Made by a program: the position numbers and the translations under genes. 64,000 bases of DNA from JAJDTT01 sp965116695. Its GTDB lineage: Bacteria; Acidobacteriota; UBA6911; RPQK01; JAJDTT01. The notes beneath the pieces were generated by a model. The model was not told where the DNA came from. It searched no databases and saw only the letters and a list, made by a program, of their open reading frames with translations. This document shows, piece after piece, positions 25,898 to 35,161 of the stretch. The stretch is from the NCBI GenBank assembly GCA_965116695.1, contig OZ220706.1, positions 5,208,001 to 5,272,000 on the forward strand, read 5' to 3'. Each line of letters starts with the position of its first letter. Within the stretch, counting starts at the first letter, position 1.

Positions 25898-26137
25898 TCA
25901 GACATTCGCGAACTTAGCGAATACCCGTTCCACCTCGGCTTTCCCGGCGAAACGACCTAGATCGGCTGCCTCGATTCCCGCCCGGACTCGTTGATCCTGC
26001 CAGGAGTGCAGTTCGAGAATATTGGAGATCGCTTCGTTCACGATGTCGTCGCGTGACCGTTCCTGTTGTCTGGCAAGCTTGTCCAATCTCCGGAGGATTC
26101 TGCGGTCCGTACGAACACTGAAGGCCTTCTTAGGCAT
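25898..26137 (-). CDS. Ribbon-helix-helix (CopG/ParD-type) protein, apparently orphan antitoxin
   Basis: A 79-residue protein. AFSVRTDRRILRRLDKLARQ is the RHH strand and first helix, and RSRDDIVNEAISNIL the second. The tail ADLGRFAGKAEVERVFAKF is typical of type II antitoxins that bind RelE/ParE toxins. The expected downstream toxin is absent: only 83 bp separate it from the converging symporter gene and they hold no reading frame of that kind. It could be a remnant, an anti-addiction antitoxin or a stand-alone regulator. It lies 60 bp downstream of the TPP enzyme gene. Confidence 0.8.
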   Translation of the reverse strand: MPKKAFSVRTDRRILRRLDKLARQQERSRDDIVNEAISNILELHSWQDQRVRAGIEAADLGRFAGKAEVERVFAKFANV

Positions 26138-26197
26138 CTGACTGATTCCTTTCAGTTTATCGCCATCGACAACTCGCCAAAACCTTGCCTCTCTTCC

Positions 26198-27835
26198 TCA
26201 GAATATCTTGGAGAGCTTGCGCGTTTCCGCTGTGATTACGTCGACGACGGCCGGCTGTCCGTCTCTCGTGGCCCGGATCGCCCGCTTCAGGGCCGGCTGC
26301 AGGTCTTGGACCGTCTTCACCTTCTCCGCGTGGCAGCCCAGGGCCCGCGCCACGTTGGCGTAGTCTCCGGTCTGGGTCGAGAGCTTGTAGCGTTCGATGG
26401 CCACGGGGATGTGACGGTCATAGCCGCTGAAGATGGAATCGTGCTTGATCACGGTGAGAATGGGGAGGTTCTCCCGCACGGCCGTTTCCCAATCCATGCC
26501 GGTCATTCCCACGGAGGCGTCCCCCATGACGTTGACCACCAGCTTGTCCGGATTGGCGATCTTGGCCCCCATGGCCAGACCCAGGGAGAAGCCCAGTTGG
26601 GAGGACTGGCCCCATCCCAGATAGCTCCGAGGCGTGTTGGCCTGGTAGAAGACGCTCTGGATGTCCCGTGAAGCCCCCGATTCGTGGGTCACGATGGAAG
26701 TGTCCGGGTCGATGACCGACCAGAGTTCCCGGAACATCCGGTAACCGTTGACGGGTCGGGAGTCGTCGCTGAAGAGGGACTCGAATTCCGCCAGCCAGGT
26801 GCTTCGCAGCCGCGAGAGGGTCTCGACGGTTTCCTGCCGGTGGGTTTCCCGGCCTTTTCCCACCTTGGACTTCAGGACCTCGGCCAACTGGCCCAGGAAC
26901 AGTTTGGCGTCGGCCACGACCGGGAGCACTGCCGGATACTCCTTGTTGATGTCGGACGGGTCCACGGTGGCGTGGATGATGGCCTTTCCAGGCGGGATCG
27001 GCGGCGTGAAGGGCGCCACGGTCAGGCTGGAGCCCACGGCCAGGATCAGGTCGGATTCGGCCAGGTAGTGCCGCGCCATGAGGGTGACGGAGTAGGCGCC
27101 GACGCCGGCCGAGAGTTCATGCCGTTCGGGAAAGCCGCTCTTCCCCTGGAGCGTGGTCATGACGGGAATGCCCAGGATCTCGGCCACCTCCACCAGTTCC
27201 CGGCTCGCCTCGGCGTAGAGGACGCCCTGTCCGGCCCAGATCATGGGGCGTTCGGCCCGGAGCAGGCGCTCGGCGGCCTCCTCCACGGCGCCCGGATCGG
27301 CCGCCACCCGCATGCGGGGGATGGGCGTGTATTCCAGGTCGCCCGTGAACTCAGCCTTGCAGGCGTCGTCCAGCAGCTCCAGCATCACCGGGCCCGGTCT
27401 TCCCGAACGCAGGGCGGTGAACGCGTGCCGCAACCGGCTGGGCGCCAGCTCGGGCGAGATCACCTTGTTGGCCATCTTGGTGGTGGCCCGGTAGTTGTCG
27501 ACGCAGTCGAAGGAGGGATGGGTCCCGATCTGGTCCAGGCCCGCGTGCCCCGGCAGGAAGAGGACCGGAGTGGAATCGGTGAAGGAGTGGGCCACTCCCG
27601 CAAAGGCGTTCTCGGCGCCGGCGCGGGACTGGACGGTGAAGACGCCGATCTGCCGCCCGTTGGTGGACCGGGAGACGCCGTCGGCCATGTTGCCGGCGAC
27701 CCGCTCCTGCCGGGAGCTCAGGATGCGGACGCCGGCCCGGGCCAGGGCGTCGAGGAGATTTGTCAAGGGATAGCAGAAGACCTGCCGGATCCCTTCCAGT
27801 TGCAAGATTTTGACGATGGCATCAGCGCCGTTCAT
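26198..27835 (-). CDS. Thiamine pyrophosphate-dependent enzyme (acetolactate synthase-like)
   Basis: A 545-residue enzyme with three domains. The N-terminal pyrimidine-binding domain has the activating glutamate in SSRQERVAGNMADG (Glu44). A central domain contains ILAVGSSLTVAPFTPPIPPG. The C-terminal pyrophosphate domain contains GDASVGMTGMDWETAVRENL, with the GDAS...N metal site shortened relative to the usual GDG-x26-NN. It would decarboxylate or ligate a 2-oxo acid in the cytoplasm; no regulatory subunit gene is near, so branched-chain synthesis is not implied. Start 27835 has a GAGGAG site. It follows the Rieske gene by 85 bp. Confidence 0.87.
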   Translation of the reverse strand: MNGADAIVKILQLEGIRQVFCYPLTNLLDALARAGVRILSSRQERVAGNMADGVSRSTNGRQIGVFTVQSRAGAENAFAGVAHSFTDSTPVLFLPGHAGLDQIGTHPSFDCVDNYRATTKMANKVISPELAPSRLRHAFTALRSGRPGPVMLELLDDACKAEFTGDLEYTPIPRMRVAADPGAVEEAAERLLRAERPMIWAGQGVLYAEASRELVEVAEILGIPVMTTLQGKSGFPERHELSAGVGAYSVTLMARHYLAESDLILAVGSSLTVAPFTPPIPPGKAIIHATVDPSDINKEYPAVLPVVADAKLFLGQLAEVLKSKVGKGRETHRQETVETLSRLRSTWLAEFESLFSDDSRPVNGYRMFRELWSVIDPDTSIVTHESGASRDIQSVFYQANTPRSYLGWGQSSQLGFSLGLAMGAKIANPDKLVVNVMGDASVGMTGMDWETAVRENLPILTVIKHDSIFSGYDRHIPVAIERYKLSTQTGDYANVARALGCHAEKVKTVQDLQPALKRAIRATRDGQPAVVDVITAETRKLSKIF

Positions 27836-27920
27836 GGGGCTCCTCTCGGGGTTTTTGGTGTTCCGCCGCCTCCAGTTCGTTGAACCTTTCCGCGTCGAGG
27901 CCGGGCCTAATGATGACACC

Positions 27921-28400
27921 TCAGGAACTGCCTGGCACCTCCACGACGACGTAGTCCTCCTCCACCGCCACCGGGTAGGTCTCCAGCGTGTACGGTCCCG
28001 GGCGGAGGCCGCCCATCCCGGAATCGGACTCTGGGCTGCGGTTCTCGGCCTCCAGAGCGGCGCCGCTCTCGACCCGTGCCGGATAGGTGGCGACGCGCAA
28101 CCGGGCCGGGTCGAACCAGGACTGGCCGGTCTTGACGTCGAACTCCCACCCGTGCCAGGGGCAGCGCAGGATCTCCCCTTTCCGCAGGTATTCGAACTCG
28201 CCGGGAGTCGGCGACGTGGGGAACCCCGTCAGGTGGCCCAGGCAGACCGGGCCGCCCTGATGGGGACAACTGTTGCGAAGGGCATAGATACGGCCGTTCA
28301 CGTTGAAGACGCCGATGGACCGGGCCCCGATCTTCACCAGCTTGCGGGAACCGGGGGGCAGGGCGTCGACGCTGCAGATCAGGTGTCGCTTCGGCGGCAT
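27921..28400 (-). CDS. Rieske [2Fe-2S] ferredoxin-like protein
   Basis: A 159-residue protein. The cluster ligands are Cys45/His47 in NSCPHQGGPVCLG and Cys80/His83 in LRCPWHGWEFDV; the 30-residue spacing is longer than in most ferredoxins because of the GFPTSPTPGEFEYL insertion. Such proteins pass electrons to oxygenases or other redox enzymes. It has no membrane anchor. It lies between two amidohydrolases and a TPP enzyme on the same strand, but no oxygenase alpha subunit is present, so its partner is unknown. Confidence 0.9.
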   Translation of the reverse strand: MPPKRHLICSVDALPPGSRKLVKIGARSIGVFNVNGRIYALRNSCPHQGGPVCLGHLTGFPTSPTPGEFEYLRKGEILRCPWHGWEFDVKTGQSWFDPARLRVATYPARVESGAALEAENRSPESDSGMGGLRPGPYTLETYPVAVEEDYVVVEVPGSS

Positions 28401-28418
28401 TGGCTTGATGTTCGTTCT

Positions 28419-28525
28419 GGAGGGGCGATTTCCAATCGCCCGTTTCTCTGTGCCAATCGGTTACTCCGGAGTTCGGCGGTTGGAAAACCGCCGCCCCGGT
28501 TCGGCGGCAAGAAAGCCGCCGCTCC
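28419..28525. repeat. Three palindromic repeats between amidohydrolase and Rieske genes
   Basis: Plus-strand unit GGAGGGGCG with ATCGCCC arm (28419-28442), then two minus-strand units at 28474-28497 (GGCGGTT/AACCGCC) and 28502-28525 (GGCGGC/GCCGCC). The first faces the other two. They occupy most of the 136-bp gap and start 11 bp after the amidohydrolase stop. Confidence 0.75.
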
Positions 28526-28536
28526 TTGGGGTGCCG

Positions 28537-29649
28537 CTACGCCGCCTCGAAATCGTAGAGGCTCCGTGCGTTCTCGGACATGACGCCCCGCCGAAACTCC
28601 CGGGGAAGACTCGGTGGGATGGCCTGGGCCGGGGAGTCGAAGTCCCAGTGGGGGTAGTCGGTGGCGAACAGAAGGCGGTCGTCCATGTCCAGTTGTTCCA
28701 GCAATTGCACCAGATACTCGTGCCGGGGGGGCTCCTCCATCGGTTGCGTTGTGGTCCAGAAGTGCCGGCGGATGGTCTCCGACGGCGGCCGTTTCAGGTC
28801 GGGCACCTCTTCCTTGAGTCTCCGCCAGGAGCGGTCCAGCCGCCACATGAGGGGAGGCAGCCAGGCAAATCCGCCCTCGATCAGAACCACCTTCAGTCCG
28901 GGGAATCGCTCGAACACCCCTTCCGCCACCAGGCTGGTCACCTGGGCCTGAAAAGCCTGAGGCATGCCGGCATGGTCCTCGTAGTAATGGTTGGGCCACC
29001 CACCTCCGGTCAGCGGCTGGCCCGAGTTTCCTCCGAAATGGATGCCGAAGGGGAGATCATGGCGCTCGCAGGCCTCGTACATCTTCCAGTACTTGCGCCG
29101 GCCCAGGGGCTGTTGGGTGCGGGCCGCCACCAGCACCTGGACGAAGCCGGGATGGGCTCCTACACGGTCGATCTCGGCCGCCGACAGTTCGCCGTCTTCG
29201 TAGGGGACGACGATGGAGGCCCGCAGCCGCGGCTCCGGTTCCAGCCAGGCTTCGATCTGCCAGTCGTTGAGGCCCTGCGCGAAGGCGGCGCCGAACTCCA
29301 GGTTCTGCTGCCGTCCGGCGCCGATAAGACAGTTCAGGAGGCCGTATTCCATATCCCACTCGTCCAGCAACTGCTCCCGCAGAAAATCCAGATCGGAACC
29401 GGCGGGCAGGCCGGAAGGAGGCCAGGAATCGTGCCGGGCGGCGTTGGGATTGGCCCGGGGGTACTCGCAGCCGACGTGCCCCCGGAGCCCGAACATCCGG
29501 TGGTGATTCCGCCAGCGCCGGGGGAGGTACTTGCGGATCGCCTCATCCGAGGGGAGCGCGTTGTGAATGTCGCAGTCGATGACGGCGGTCTTGGACCGGC
29601 GCCTTCTGCCGGTCCGGGTGCGTGTCTGGGGTGCAACGGCGATGGCCAT
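28537..29649 (-). CDS. Amidohydrolase family (PF04909, Amidohydro_2) protein A
   Basis: A 370-residue TIM-barrel hydrolase or decarboxylase. VIDCDIHN (23-30) holds the first metal-binding pair; PFGIHFGGNSG is the central strand with the metal His; LLFATDYPHWDFDSP near residue 325 holds the catalytic Asp. Relatives include aminocarboxymuconate-semialdehyde and benzoate-type decarboxylases. The ATG at 29649 has an AGGAGGAAATC site. It follows paralogue B by 10 bp, so both are made together. The stop TAG is 11 bp from a GGAGCGGCGG repeat. Confidence 0.88.
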   Translation of the reverse strand: MAIAVAPQTRTRTGRRRRSKTAVIDCDIHNALPSDEAIRKYLPRRWRNHHRMFGLRGHVGCEYPRANPNAARHDSWPPSGLPAGSDLDFLREQLLDEWDMEYGLLNCLIGAGRQQNLEFGAAFAQGLNDWQIEAWLEPEPRLRASIVVPYEDGELSAAEIDRVGAHPGFVQVLVAARTQQPLGRRKYWKMYEACERHDLPFGIHFGGNSGQPLTGGGWPNHYYEDHAGMPQAFQAQVTSLVAEGVFERFPGLKVVLIEGGFAWLPPLMWRLDRSWRRLKEEVPDLKRPPSETIRRHFWTTTQPMEEPPRHEYLVQLLEQLDMDDRLLFATDYPHWDFDSPAQAIPPSLPREFRRGVMSENARSLYDFEAA

Positions 29650-29659
29650 GATTTCCTCC

Positions 29660-30697
29660 TCAGAGCCGATAGAGCTCACGGGCATTTTCAGATCCGATCC
29701 GGTCCCAGGGCAAGCCGGGAAGCCGGGCCGGAAGGGCCTCTCCCGCGGCATCGTTGTGGCAGTGCGGATAGTCGGACGAGAACATCAGGAGGTCCCGTCC
29801 GTCCATCTGCTCCAGGATGTCCAGCATCTGCCGGGTCCGCGGCGGCGCGTCCACGGGCTGCAGGGTCAGGCGGATGTGCTCCCGGATGTATTCCGACGGC
29901 GGACGCTTGACCCAGGGGATGTCCCGGCGCAGTCCTCTCCATTCCTTGTCGAGGCGCCACATGAGGGAGGGCATCCAGGTGAAGCCGGCTTCGATCAGCG
30001 CCACCCGCAGCCCGGGATAGCGGTCGAAGGTCCCTTCCGAAATCAGGCTCAGGATCTGGGACTGGAAGACCTGGGACATGCCGGCGTACTCCTCCAGGTA
30101 GGTGGAGGGCCACCCGCAGGGGGTGGGCGGGTTGCCGGAGGAACCGCCGAAGTGGATCCCCACCACCAGGTCGTGGCGGAGGGCCGCCTCGTAGAGTTGA
30201 TCGAAACGGCGGTTTCCGTAGGGAGTCCAGGACCGGACCGGCAGGATCACCTGCACGAAGCCGGGATGATGTCCCATGCGATCGATCTCCCGGGCGGCCA
30301 GAGCCGGGTTCTGGCTCGGCACCACCACGGAGGCGCGCAGACGGGAATCCGCCGTCAGCCAGTGCTCCGCCTGCCAGGTGTTGATGGCGGTCGCCAGCGC
30401 CGACGCCAGGTATTCGTTGTGGACGCTCTGGACCCAGTAGGTGCAGTTCAGGATGCCCAATTCCAGGTCCCAGGCGTCCAGGGTCTGGGCGCAGAGGAAT
30501 CCGGGGTCGGAACCGGGTGGTCCCCCGGACGGAGGGGTCGTGCCCGGCCGCGCCGGAATGCCCGTCCCTTCGGGGTAATCGTTCACGTCGGGGCCCACGA
30601 ACGCCGACTCGCGGATGTACGCCCGCCAGTACTCCTCCAGGTAGGGCACCAGCGTCTCCAGGGAGGGGAGCTGATTGTGAATGTCGCAGTCGATCAT
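29660..30697 (-). CDS. Amidohydrolase family (PF04909) protein B
   Basis: A 345-residue paralogue of the following gene. MIDCDIHNQLPSLETLVPYL opens the barrel, HDLVVGIHFGGSSGNPPT carries the central metal His, and LLMFSSDYPHCHNDAAGEAL the catalytic Asp. Both paralogues have the same HFGG-S/N-SG and DYPH motifs, so they arose by duplication, and may form a hetero-oligomer or act on successive substrates. It begins 18 bp after the Gfo-type oxidoreductase gene and ends 10 bp before gene A. The substrate is unknown. Confidence 0.88.
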   Translation of the reverse strand: MIDCDIHNQLPSLETLVPYLEEYWRAYIRESAFVGPDVNDYPEGTGIPARPGTTPPSGGPPGSDPGFLCAQTLDAWDLELGILNCTYWVQSVHNEYLASALATAINTWQAEHWLTADSRLRASVVVPSQNPALAAREIDRMGHHPGFVQVILPVRSWTPYGNRRFDQLYEAALRHDLVVGIHFGGSSGNPPTPCGWPSTYLEEYAGMSQVFQSQILSLISEGTFDRYPGLRVALIEAGFTWMPSLMWRLDKEWRGLRRDIPWVKRPPSEYIREHIRLTLQPVDAPPRTRQMLDILEQMDGRDLLMFSSDYPHCHNDAAGEALPARLPGLPWDRIGSENARELYRL

Positions 30698-30715
30698 CGC
30701 GACTTTCCGGCCGCG

Positions 30716-31702
30716 TCAGCCGGTCTCCAGGGCCTCGGGCCGCCCGGTCTTCAGAGATCGTATCAGAGCATCCACTCCCAGCGTGCCGTGAAGGGCGTCC
30801 TGCGGCGGACTGCTCACCGGGTGCCTTCCCTCCAGGGCGCCCAGAAAATGATCCCGCTGGTCCCGCATCACGTCGTCCCGGTCCACAGAGATGTCTTCCA
30901 CGTGCCGCCGTCCGGTTTCCCGGTCGCCGTGTTCCACGATGTTGCGGCTCAGATCCACCCGAACGTAGCCCAGCTCTCCCTGGAACGTATAGGTGCAGCG
31001 GTCCGGGTAGGCGACGTAGTCGATGTGCAGCTCGGCGACCCGCTCCGATTCGTATTCGATCACGGCGCTGAGGAGGTTGGGCCGGCTGGTGAAGGGAAGT
31101 CCCTCGACCTGGATGCCCCGGGCGTACACCGAGACGGGCCGTTCCCTCAGGAGCCACCGGAAGGTGTCGAACCCGTAGACGTAGTCCAGGGCCGCCGAAC
31201 CGAAGACGTCCCGCTGATGGCGGGACCGGGAGTTCTCCAGCGTCTTCAGGGTGCAGACGGAGAACCGCGCGTAGCAGACCCGTCCGATGCGGCCCTGCCG
31301 GATGAGTGTCCGGGCGCGCAGCATTTCGGGCATGAATCTCTGGACGAACCCCACGTTCAGAATCCGGTTCGTCCGCTGCTGATCCCGGATCATGCTCCGG
31401 GCGCCGACGGCGGAATCGGAGATCGGTTTCTCGCAGAAGACGTGGGCGCCCGATTCCAGGGCGATCCGGGTCAGGGCGGCGTGGGAGCCGGGCGGGGTGC
31501 AGACGAAGACCACGTCGGGACGGGAGGAGGCGGCCTCCTGGAAGTCGCTCCATTGGCGGGCGCCGGGAACGGCGGTTCCGGCGTCGGACAACCCTTCGGG
31601 CCGGCTGTCGCAAACCTCGACCTTCAGACCCTCGACCTCGTCCAGGAGCCGCAGGTGCCGCAGGCCGATGGAGCCCGCCCCCACCACCATAAACCGTCTC
31701 AT
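30716..31702 (-). CDS. Gfo/Idh/MocA family oxidoreductase
   Basis: A 328-residue NAD(P)-dependent enzyme. FMVVGAGSIGLRHLRLLDEV (4-23) is the Rossmann fold, VFVCTPPGSH the strand before the active site and VFCEKPISDSA the conserved EKP (Glu93-Lys-Pro). The C-terminal domain includes LDYVYGFDTFRWLL. It is first in the minus-strand set with two amidohydrolases, the Rieske protein and the TPP enzyme. Substrate unknown. Confidence 0.88.
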   Translation of the reverse strand: MRRFMVVGAGSIGLRHLRLLDEVEGLKVEVCDSRPEGLSDAGTAVPGARQWSDFQEAASSRPDVVFVCTPPGSHAALTRIALESGAHVFCEKPISDSAVGARSMIRDQQRTNRILNVGFVQRFMPEMLRARTLIRQGRIGRVCYARFSVCTLKTLENSRSRHQRDVFGSAALDYVYGFDTFRWLLRERPVSVYARGIQVEGLPFTSRPNLLSAVIEYESERVAELHIDYVAYPDRCTYTFQGELGYVRVDLSRNIVEHGDRETGRRHVEDISVDRDDVMRDQRDHFLGALEGRHPVSSPPQDALHGTLGVDALIRSLKTGRPEALETG

Positions 31703-31797
31703 GACTCTAACGGGGCCAGATTCCTACGGAGGCGGTGGAAATGCAAGCCGGTCGCGACCATTCCGGTTCGTTTGGCGGGACCCGGGAATGGACCGGC

Positions 31798-32793
31798 TCA
31801 GATCTCATAGAGTGACCGTTGCGACGGCTTTTTGATGTCCGGTCCGGTGACGTCGTTCAACTCCGGGGGATAGGAATTGAAAAGGGTCTGATTCCTCAGG
31901 TTCCTCGGGCCGTGCCGCATCACCCAGGACCGGAGCAGGCCCACGGGTTCGCTGGCGGGCACCTTGCCGTTCCGGAACCGTTCCAGCCGATCCAGAAAAA
32001 GAGCCTTGTCCCGGTCGGTCAACTGCTTGGAAATCGGCCCCAGGGCGTAGATCAAGACGCCGATAAGTGAGGTGTAGCGGGGACTGCGGGACAGCGCGTT
32101 CGACAAACGCCTCTTGTACTCCCTGGCGAGGACGGCCGCGTCCGGCTTTCCGCTGTCCGACAACAGCCGGTCCAACTGATCCAGCTCCGTGCGGTTGTAG
32201 GCCATGAGCATCAGGCGATTCGCCGCATGGAACCGGTTCAAGGCTTCCCGGGTCGGTCGCCGGGCGATCCGGCGGAGCCGGGCCAGCGCAAAGAGGCGGG
32301 TCAGGAAATGTTCCCGCCGGATTCGATTCCGGAGGCGTTTCTCGTCGTCGACGGCAGCGTCGGGAAAGTGCTCCAGAACGGCCGCGGCGAAGATCCCGGC
32401 GCCCCGTTCCAGCACCGTCTCCTGATCGGCGTCGTGGATCCTGGTGTCCCGGATTCCGCAACTGGGAGACCGGCTCTTGAGGATGAATCCATCCACGTCC
32501 TTCAACTGCTTCAAAAACGCCTGACTGAAGGTGGTCATGGACCGGGTCAGGTCGCGTCCGGTCGCCGGCTGCACCAGGGTCCGGGCGCCGTCGCCGGCGA
32601 TGATCTGAATCGGATCCCGAGGCACCCCCAGGCCGATCTCCAGTTCGGGGCAGACCGGCCGGAATTTTACGTATGAAGAGAGATGGTGAATGAAGTCTTC
32701 CCGGATCATCTTGCCGTTGTAGCGGCAGGCCTCGACGCCGAGGCAACGGCTCAGAACCACGACGGGGATCGGGGTCCGGCTTTCGGACTTCAA
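31798..32793 (-). CDS. DUF523-DUF1722 fusion protein (YbgA-like)
   Basis: A 331-residue protein. The N-terminal DUF523 domain has VVLSRCLGVEACRYNGKMI (12-30), FRPVCPELEIGLGVPRDPI and LKSRSPSCGI, with the conserved cysteines that suggest metal or cluster binding. The C-terminal DUF1722/YbgA domain (about 170-320) includes LMAYNRTELDQLDRLL and VLIYALGPISKQLTDRDK. The fused form is common in bacteria and is sometimes linked to photolyase genes; its role is not established. No photolyase is present here. Confidence 0.85.
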   Translation of the reverse strand: MKSESRTPIPVVVLSRCLGVEACRYNGKMIREDFIHHLSSYVKFRPVCPELEIGLGVPRDPIQIIAGDGARTLVQPATGRDLTRSMTTFSQAFLKQLKDVDGFILKSRSPSCGIRDTRIHDADQETVLERGAGIFAAAVLEHFPDAAVDDEKRLRNRIRREHFLTRLFALARLRRIARRPTREALNRFHAANRLMLMAYNRTELDQLDRLLSDSGKPDAAVLAREYKRRLSNALSRSPRYTSLIGVLIYALGPISKQLTDRDKALFLDRLERFRNGKVPASEPVGLLRSWVMRHGPRNLRNQTLFNSYPPELNDVTGPDIKKPSQRSLYEI

Positions 32794-32855
32794 TGGTCGC
32801 GTACTCCCGGCCAGACGGCCCGGTCACGCCGGCTCGCGGTGGGCGCCTCGCCGGA

Positions 32856-33842
32856 TCAGCCTTCCCCCCACGAGGACATTTCGGCCTTCAACCCGGGATC
32901 CAGGTCCATCCGAAACGATTCCAGGGCGTTGTCGATGTGGTCGAACTTGCGGGCCCCGGCAAGAACCGTCACGTCCGGGTTGCTCATGGCCCAGGCCATG
33001 GCCAGGCGCACCATGGGAATCCCCGTCTCCTCGGACTTGGCTCGCAACTGTTCCACGATCTTGAAGAACCGGTCGTGGAAGTAGATGTCCCCATGTCCCG
33101 GGACGATATCGAAGCGGGTTCCCGAAGGCAGATTATCCATTCCGGCGGTGTACTTTCCAGCGAAAAACCCGGCTCCCAGAGGACTGTAGGTGGTGACGGC
33201 GATCTGTTCGCGCCGGCAAAGAGGGAAGAGGTCGGCCTCGTACTCCCGCAACGCCAGGTTGTAGGGGGGTTGAGTGATCTCGAAACGGCGATATCCCCGC
33301 TTGCGGCTGATCTCCAGGGAGTCGCGCAGCATGTCCGCGGTGAAATTGCTGCAGCCCGGGGCCACGATGCGCCCCGCCTCCGCCTCCTGGTTGAGGGCGT
33401 CCAGACTCTCCTCGATGGGAACCTTGGGATCGGGGGAATGGATCTTGTAGGCGTCGACCGAATCGGTCCGGAGCCGCTCCAGGCTCGCCGCCAAGGCCTT
33501 GCGGATATTCTCGGGACTGGCGCCGGTGCTGACCTTGGTGCAGAGGGTGACCTCGTCGCGGCAGCCCCGCGCCTCCATCCAGCGGCCGATGATGTTCTCC
33601 GAGGAGTTCATCTCCACGGTGACCTCGCGCCTGTCTTTGACCCCGTACTCCTTGATCCGGTACTGCTGGGAGTTGCCCCCGCCGTAGGCTTCGGCCGTGT
33701 CCAGGAAGGTGATGCCCTTCTCAACGGCGTAGTCCAACACCTTCCACGAGGTCTCCTCGTCAATCTCCCGCCCGAAAGTGGCGCAACCCAATCCGATGGG
33801 ACTCATCATGAGTCCCGTCTTGCCCAACGGTCTCAGCTTCAT
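32856..33842 (-). CDS. Aldo/keto reductase
   Basis: A 328-residue TIM-barrel NADPH oxidoreductase. The active-site tetrad is visible: Asp48 and Tyr53 in FLDTAEAYGG, Lys103 in LCTKVSTG and His135 in AYKIHSPDP. The start MKLRPLGKTGLMMSPIGLGC is typical and has a GAGGAGAG site at the right distance from 33842; an in-frame start at 33986 is rejected. It is divergent from the Gfo-type gene at 34012, with 169 bp between start codons, and the two could be co-regulated. Confidence 0.9.
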   Translation of the reverse strand: MKLRPLGKTGLMMSPIGLGCATFGREIDEETSWKVLDYAVEKGITFLDTAEAYGGGNSQQYRIKEYGVKDRREVTVEMNSSENIIGRWMEARGCRDEVTLCTKVSTGASPENIRKALAASLERLRTDSVDAYKIHSPDPKVPIEESLDALNQEAEAGRIVAPGCSNFTADMLRDSLEISRKRGYRRFEITQPPYNLALREYEADLFPLCRREQIAVTTYSPLGAGFFAGKYTAGMDNLPSGTRFDIVPGHGDIYFHDRFFKIVEQLRAKSEETGIPMVRLAMAWAMSNPDVTVLAGARKFDHIDNALESFRMDLDPGLKAEMSSWGEG

Positions 33843-34011
33843 GCGGACTCTCCTCTCGACGATGATTGTGAAAGCGGCGGTCCCGGAGGCGTCCGGAAAA
33901 GCCCCGGCAGCCTTCGCGCAGACTGTCAAGCTTACCAGTTTCCCGACGTGGTAGTCTTGATTCTCCCTTGACATTCGCGACGCCACGGCGGGTTCGGTAA
34001 GGAGTATTCAC

Positions 34012-35088
34012 ATGCGGAAAATCAACGCGGTCTTGCTGGGTCTGGACAATCCCCATTCGATTGCTCATCTGAAGACTCTGGATCAGCTTCCCGAAGTGGA
34101 TCGGGTCCAGGTCTGGGCCGAGAGCCAGAGGTTCATTCCCGACGTCGAGGAGGCGGGGAGCCCGAAAGTGGATCGGGTTTCGACAGATCTGGCGTCGATC
34201 CTGGCAGGGGGGGCGCACCTGGCCGTGGCCAGCCCGCGCACCGACCGGAGCCCGGGCGTCTGCATCCAGGCGCTGGAGGCGGGGCATCACGTCCTGGCCG
34301 AGAAGCCCATCGGAGCCACCGTGGAGGAGATCGGCCGCGTCGTCGAGTCGGCGCGGGACCACGGCCGGAAGCTGGGAGTCTTCTACGGGCGGCGGTACCA
34401 TCCCCTGGTCCGCCAGGTGCGGGAGATCATCGCGCAGGGCCTGCTGGGAACGCTCATGTCGGTGGAACTGCGCATGCTCACGACCCAGGTCCGGTTCCGC
34501 GATCCCGGCTACTGGCTCTTCAAGAAACGGATCTCGGGGGGCGGCATGCTCTCCTGGCTGGGCTGCCACTACGTCGACAAGATCCGGTTCATCACCGGCG
34601 AGGAGATCGTTGCGGTGTCGGCCGAAGTCGCCACCCGAAGCGGCGAGGACATCGACGTGGAAGACGTGGCCGTGCTCACCTTCCGTCTGGCCTCCGGGAC
34701 CGTGGGTACGCTCCACGTCGGATTCGTCATGGCGCTGAGCGGCGGCGGCTACCACAACGTTGGGGGTTACGACACCTACGTGGGAGTCAACGGACGCCGG
34801 GGCCGGCTGCATTTTTCCTCCGCCGGAACCCCCGAGCGGCTCAAGGTGGAGACGGACCATCCCGACTGGTCCGACGCCCCCTGGCGGGAATTCGAATACA
34901 CCCTGAGCTCCTCGCCGGCCTACGGGGGCGTCTCCGGAGAGCGTTTCGTCCAGGATTTTCTGAAGGCGACGTGGGGAGAGGGGACTGTTCCGGCCTCGGG
35001 AGACGACGCCCTGCAGGTGGCGCGCATCGTGGAAGCGGCCTACGAGTCCAGCGAAACCGGACGCCGGGTCCAGGTGACGCCCGATTGA
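34012..35088 (+). CDS. Gfo/Idh/MocA family oxidoreductase
   Basis: A 358-residue NAD(P)-dependent enzyme. INAVLLGLDNPHSIAHLKTL is the Rossmann start with an atypical glycine motif (LGLDNPHS in place of G-x-G-x-x-G), HHVLAEKPIGATVEEIGRVV carries the EKP lysine and ISGGGMLSWLGCHYVDKIRF the conserved C-terminal domain His-Asp region. The ribosome site AAGGAG is well placed. The next gene, a PHP-domain lipoprotein, starts 73 bp downstream on the same strand. Confidence 0.87.
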   Translation: MRKINAVLLGLDNPHSIAHLKTLDQLPEVDRVQVWAESQRFIPDVEEAGSPKVDRVSTDLASILAGGAHLAVASPRTDRSPGVCIQALEAGHHVLAEKPIGATVEEIGRVVESARDHGRKLGVFYGRRYHPLVRQVREIIAQGLLGTLMSVELRMLTTQVRFRDPGYWLFKKRISGGGMLSWLGCHYVDKIRFITGEEIVAVSAEVATRSGEDIDVEDVAVLTFRLASGTVGTLHVGFVMALSGGGYHNVGGYDTYVGVNGRRGRLHFSSAGTPERLKVETDHPDWSDAPWREFEYTLSSSPAYGGVSGERFVQDFLKATWGEGTVPASGDDALQVARIVEAAYESSETGRRVQVTPD

Positions 35089-35161
35089 CTTTGTCTCGCG
35101 AGGCGCTTCTCATGGTCGGCAGACCGGAAAACCGTTCCGAAAACCCGGGGGACGTTCATCC

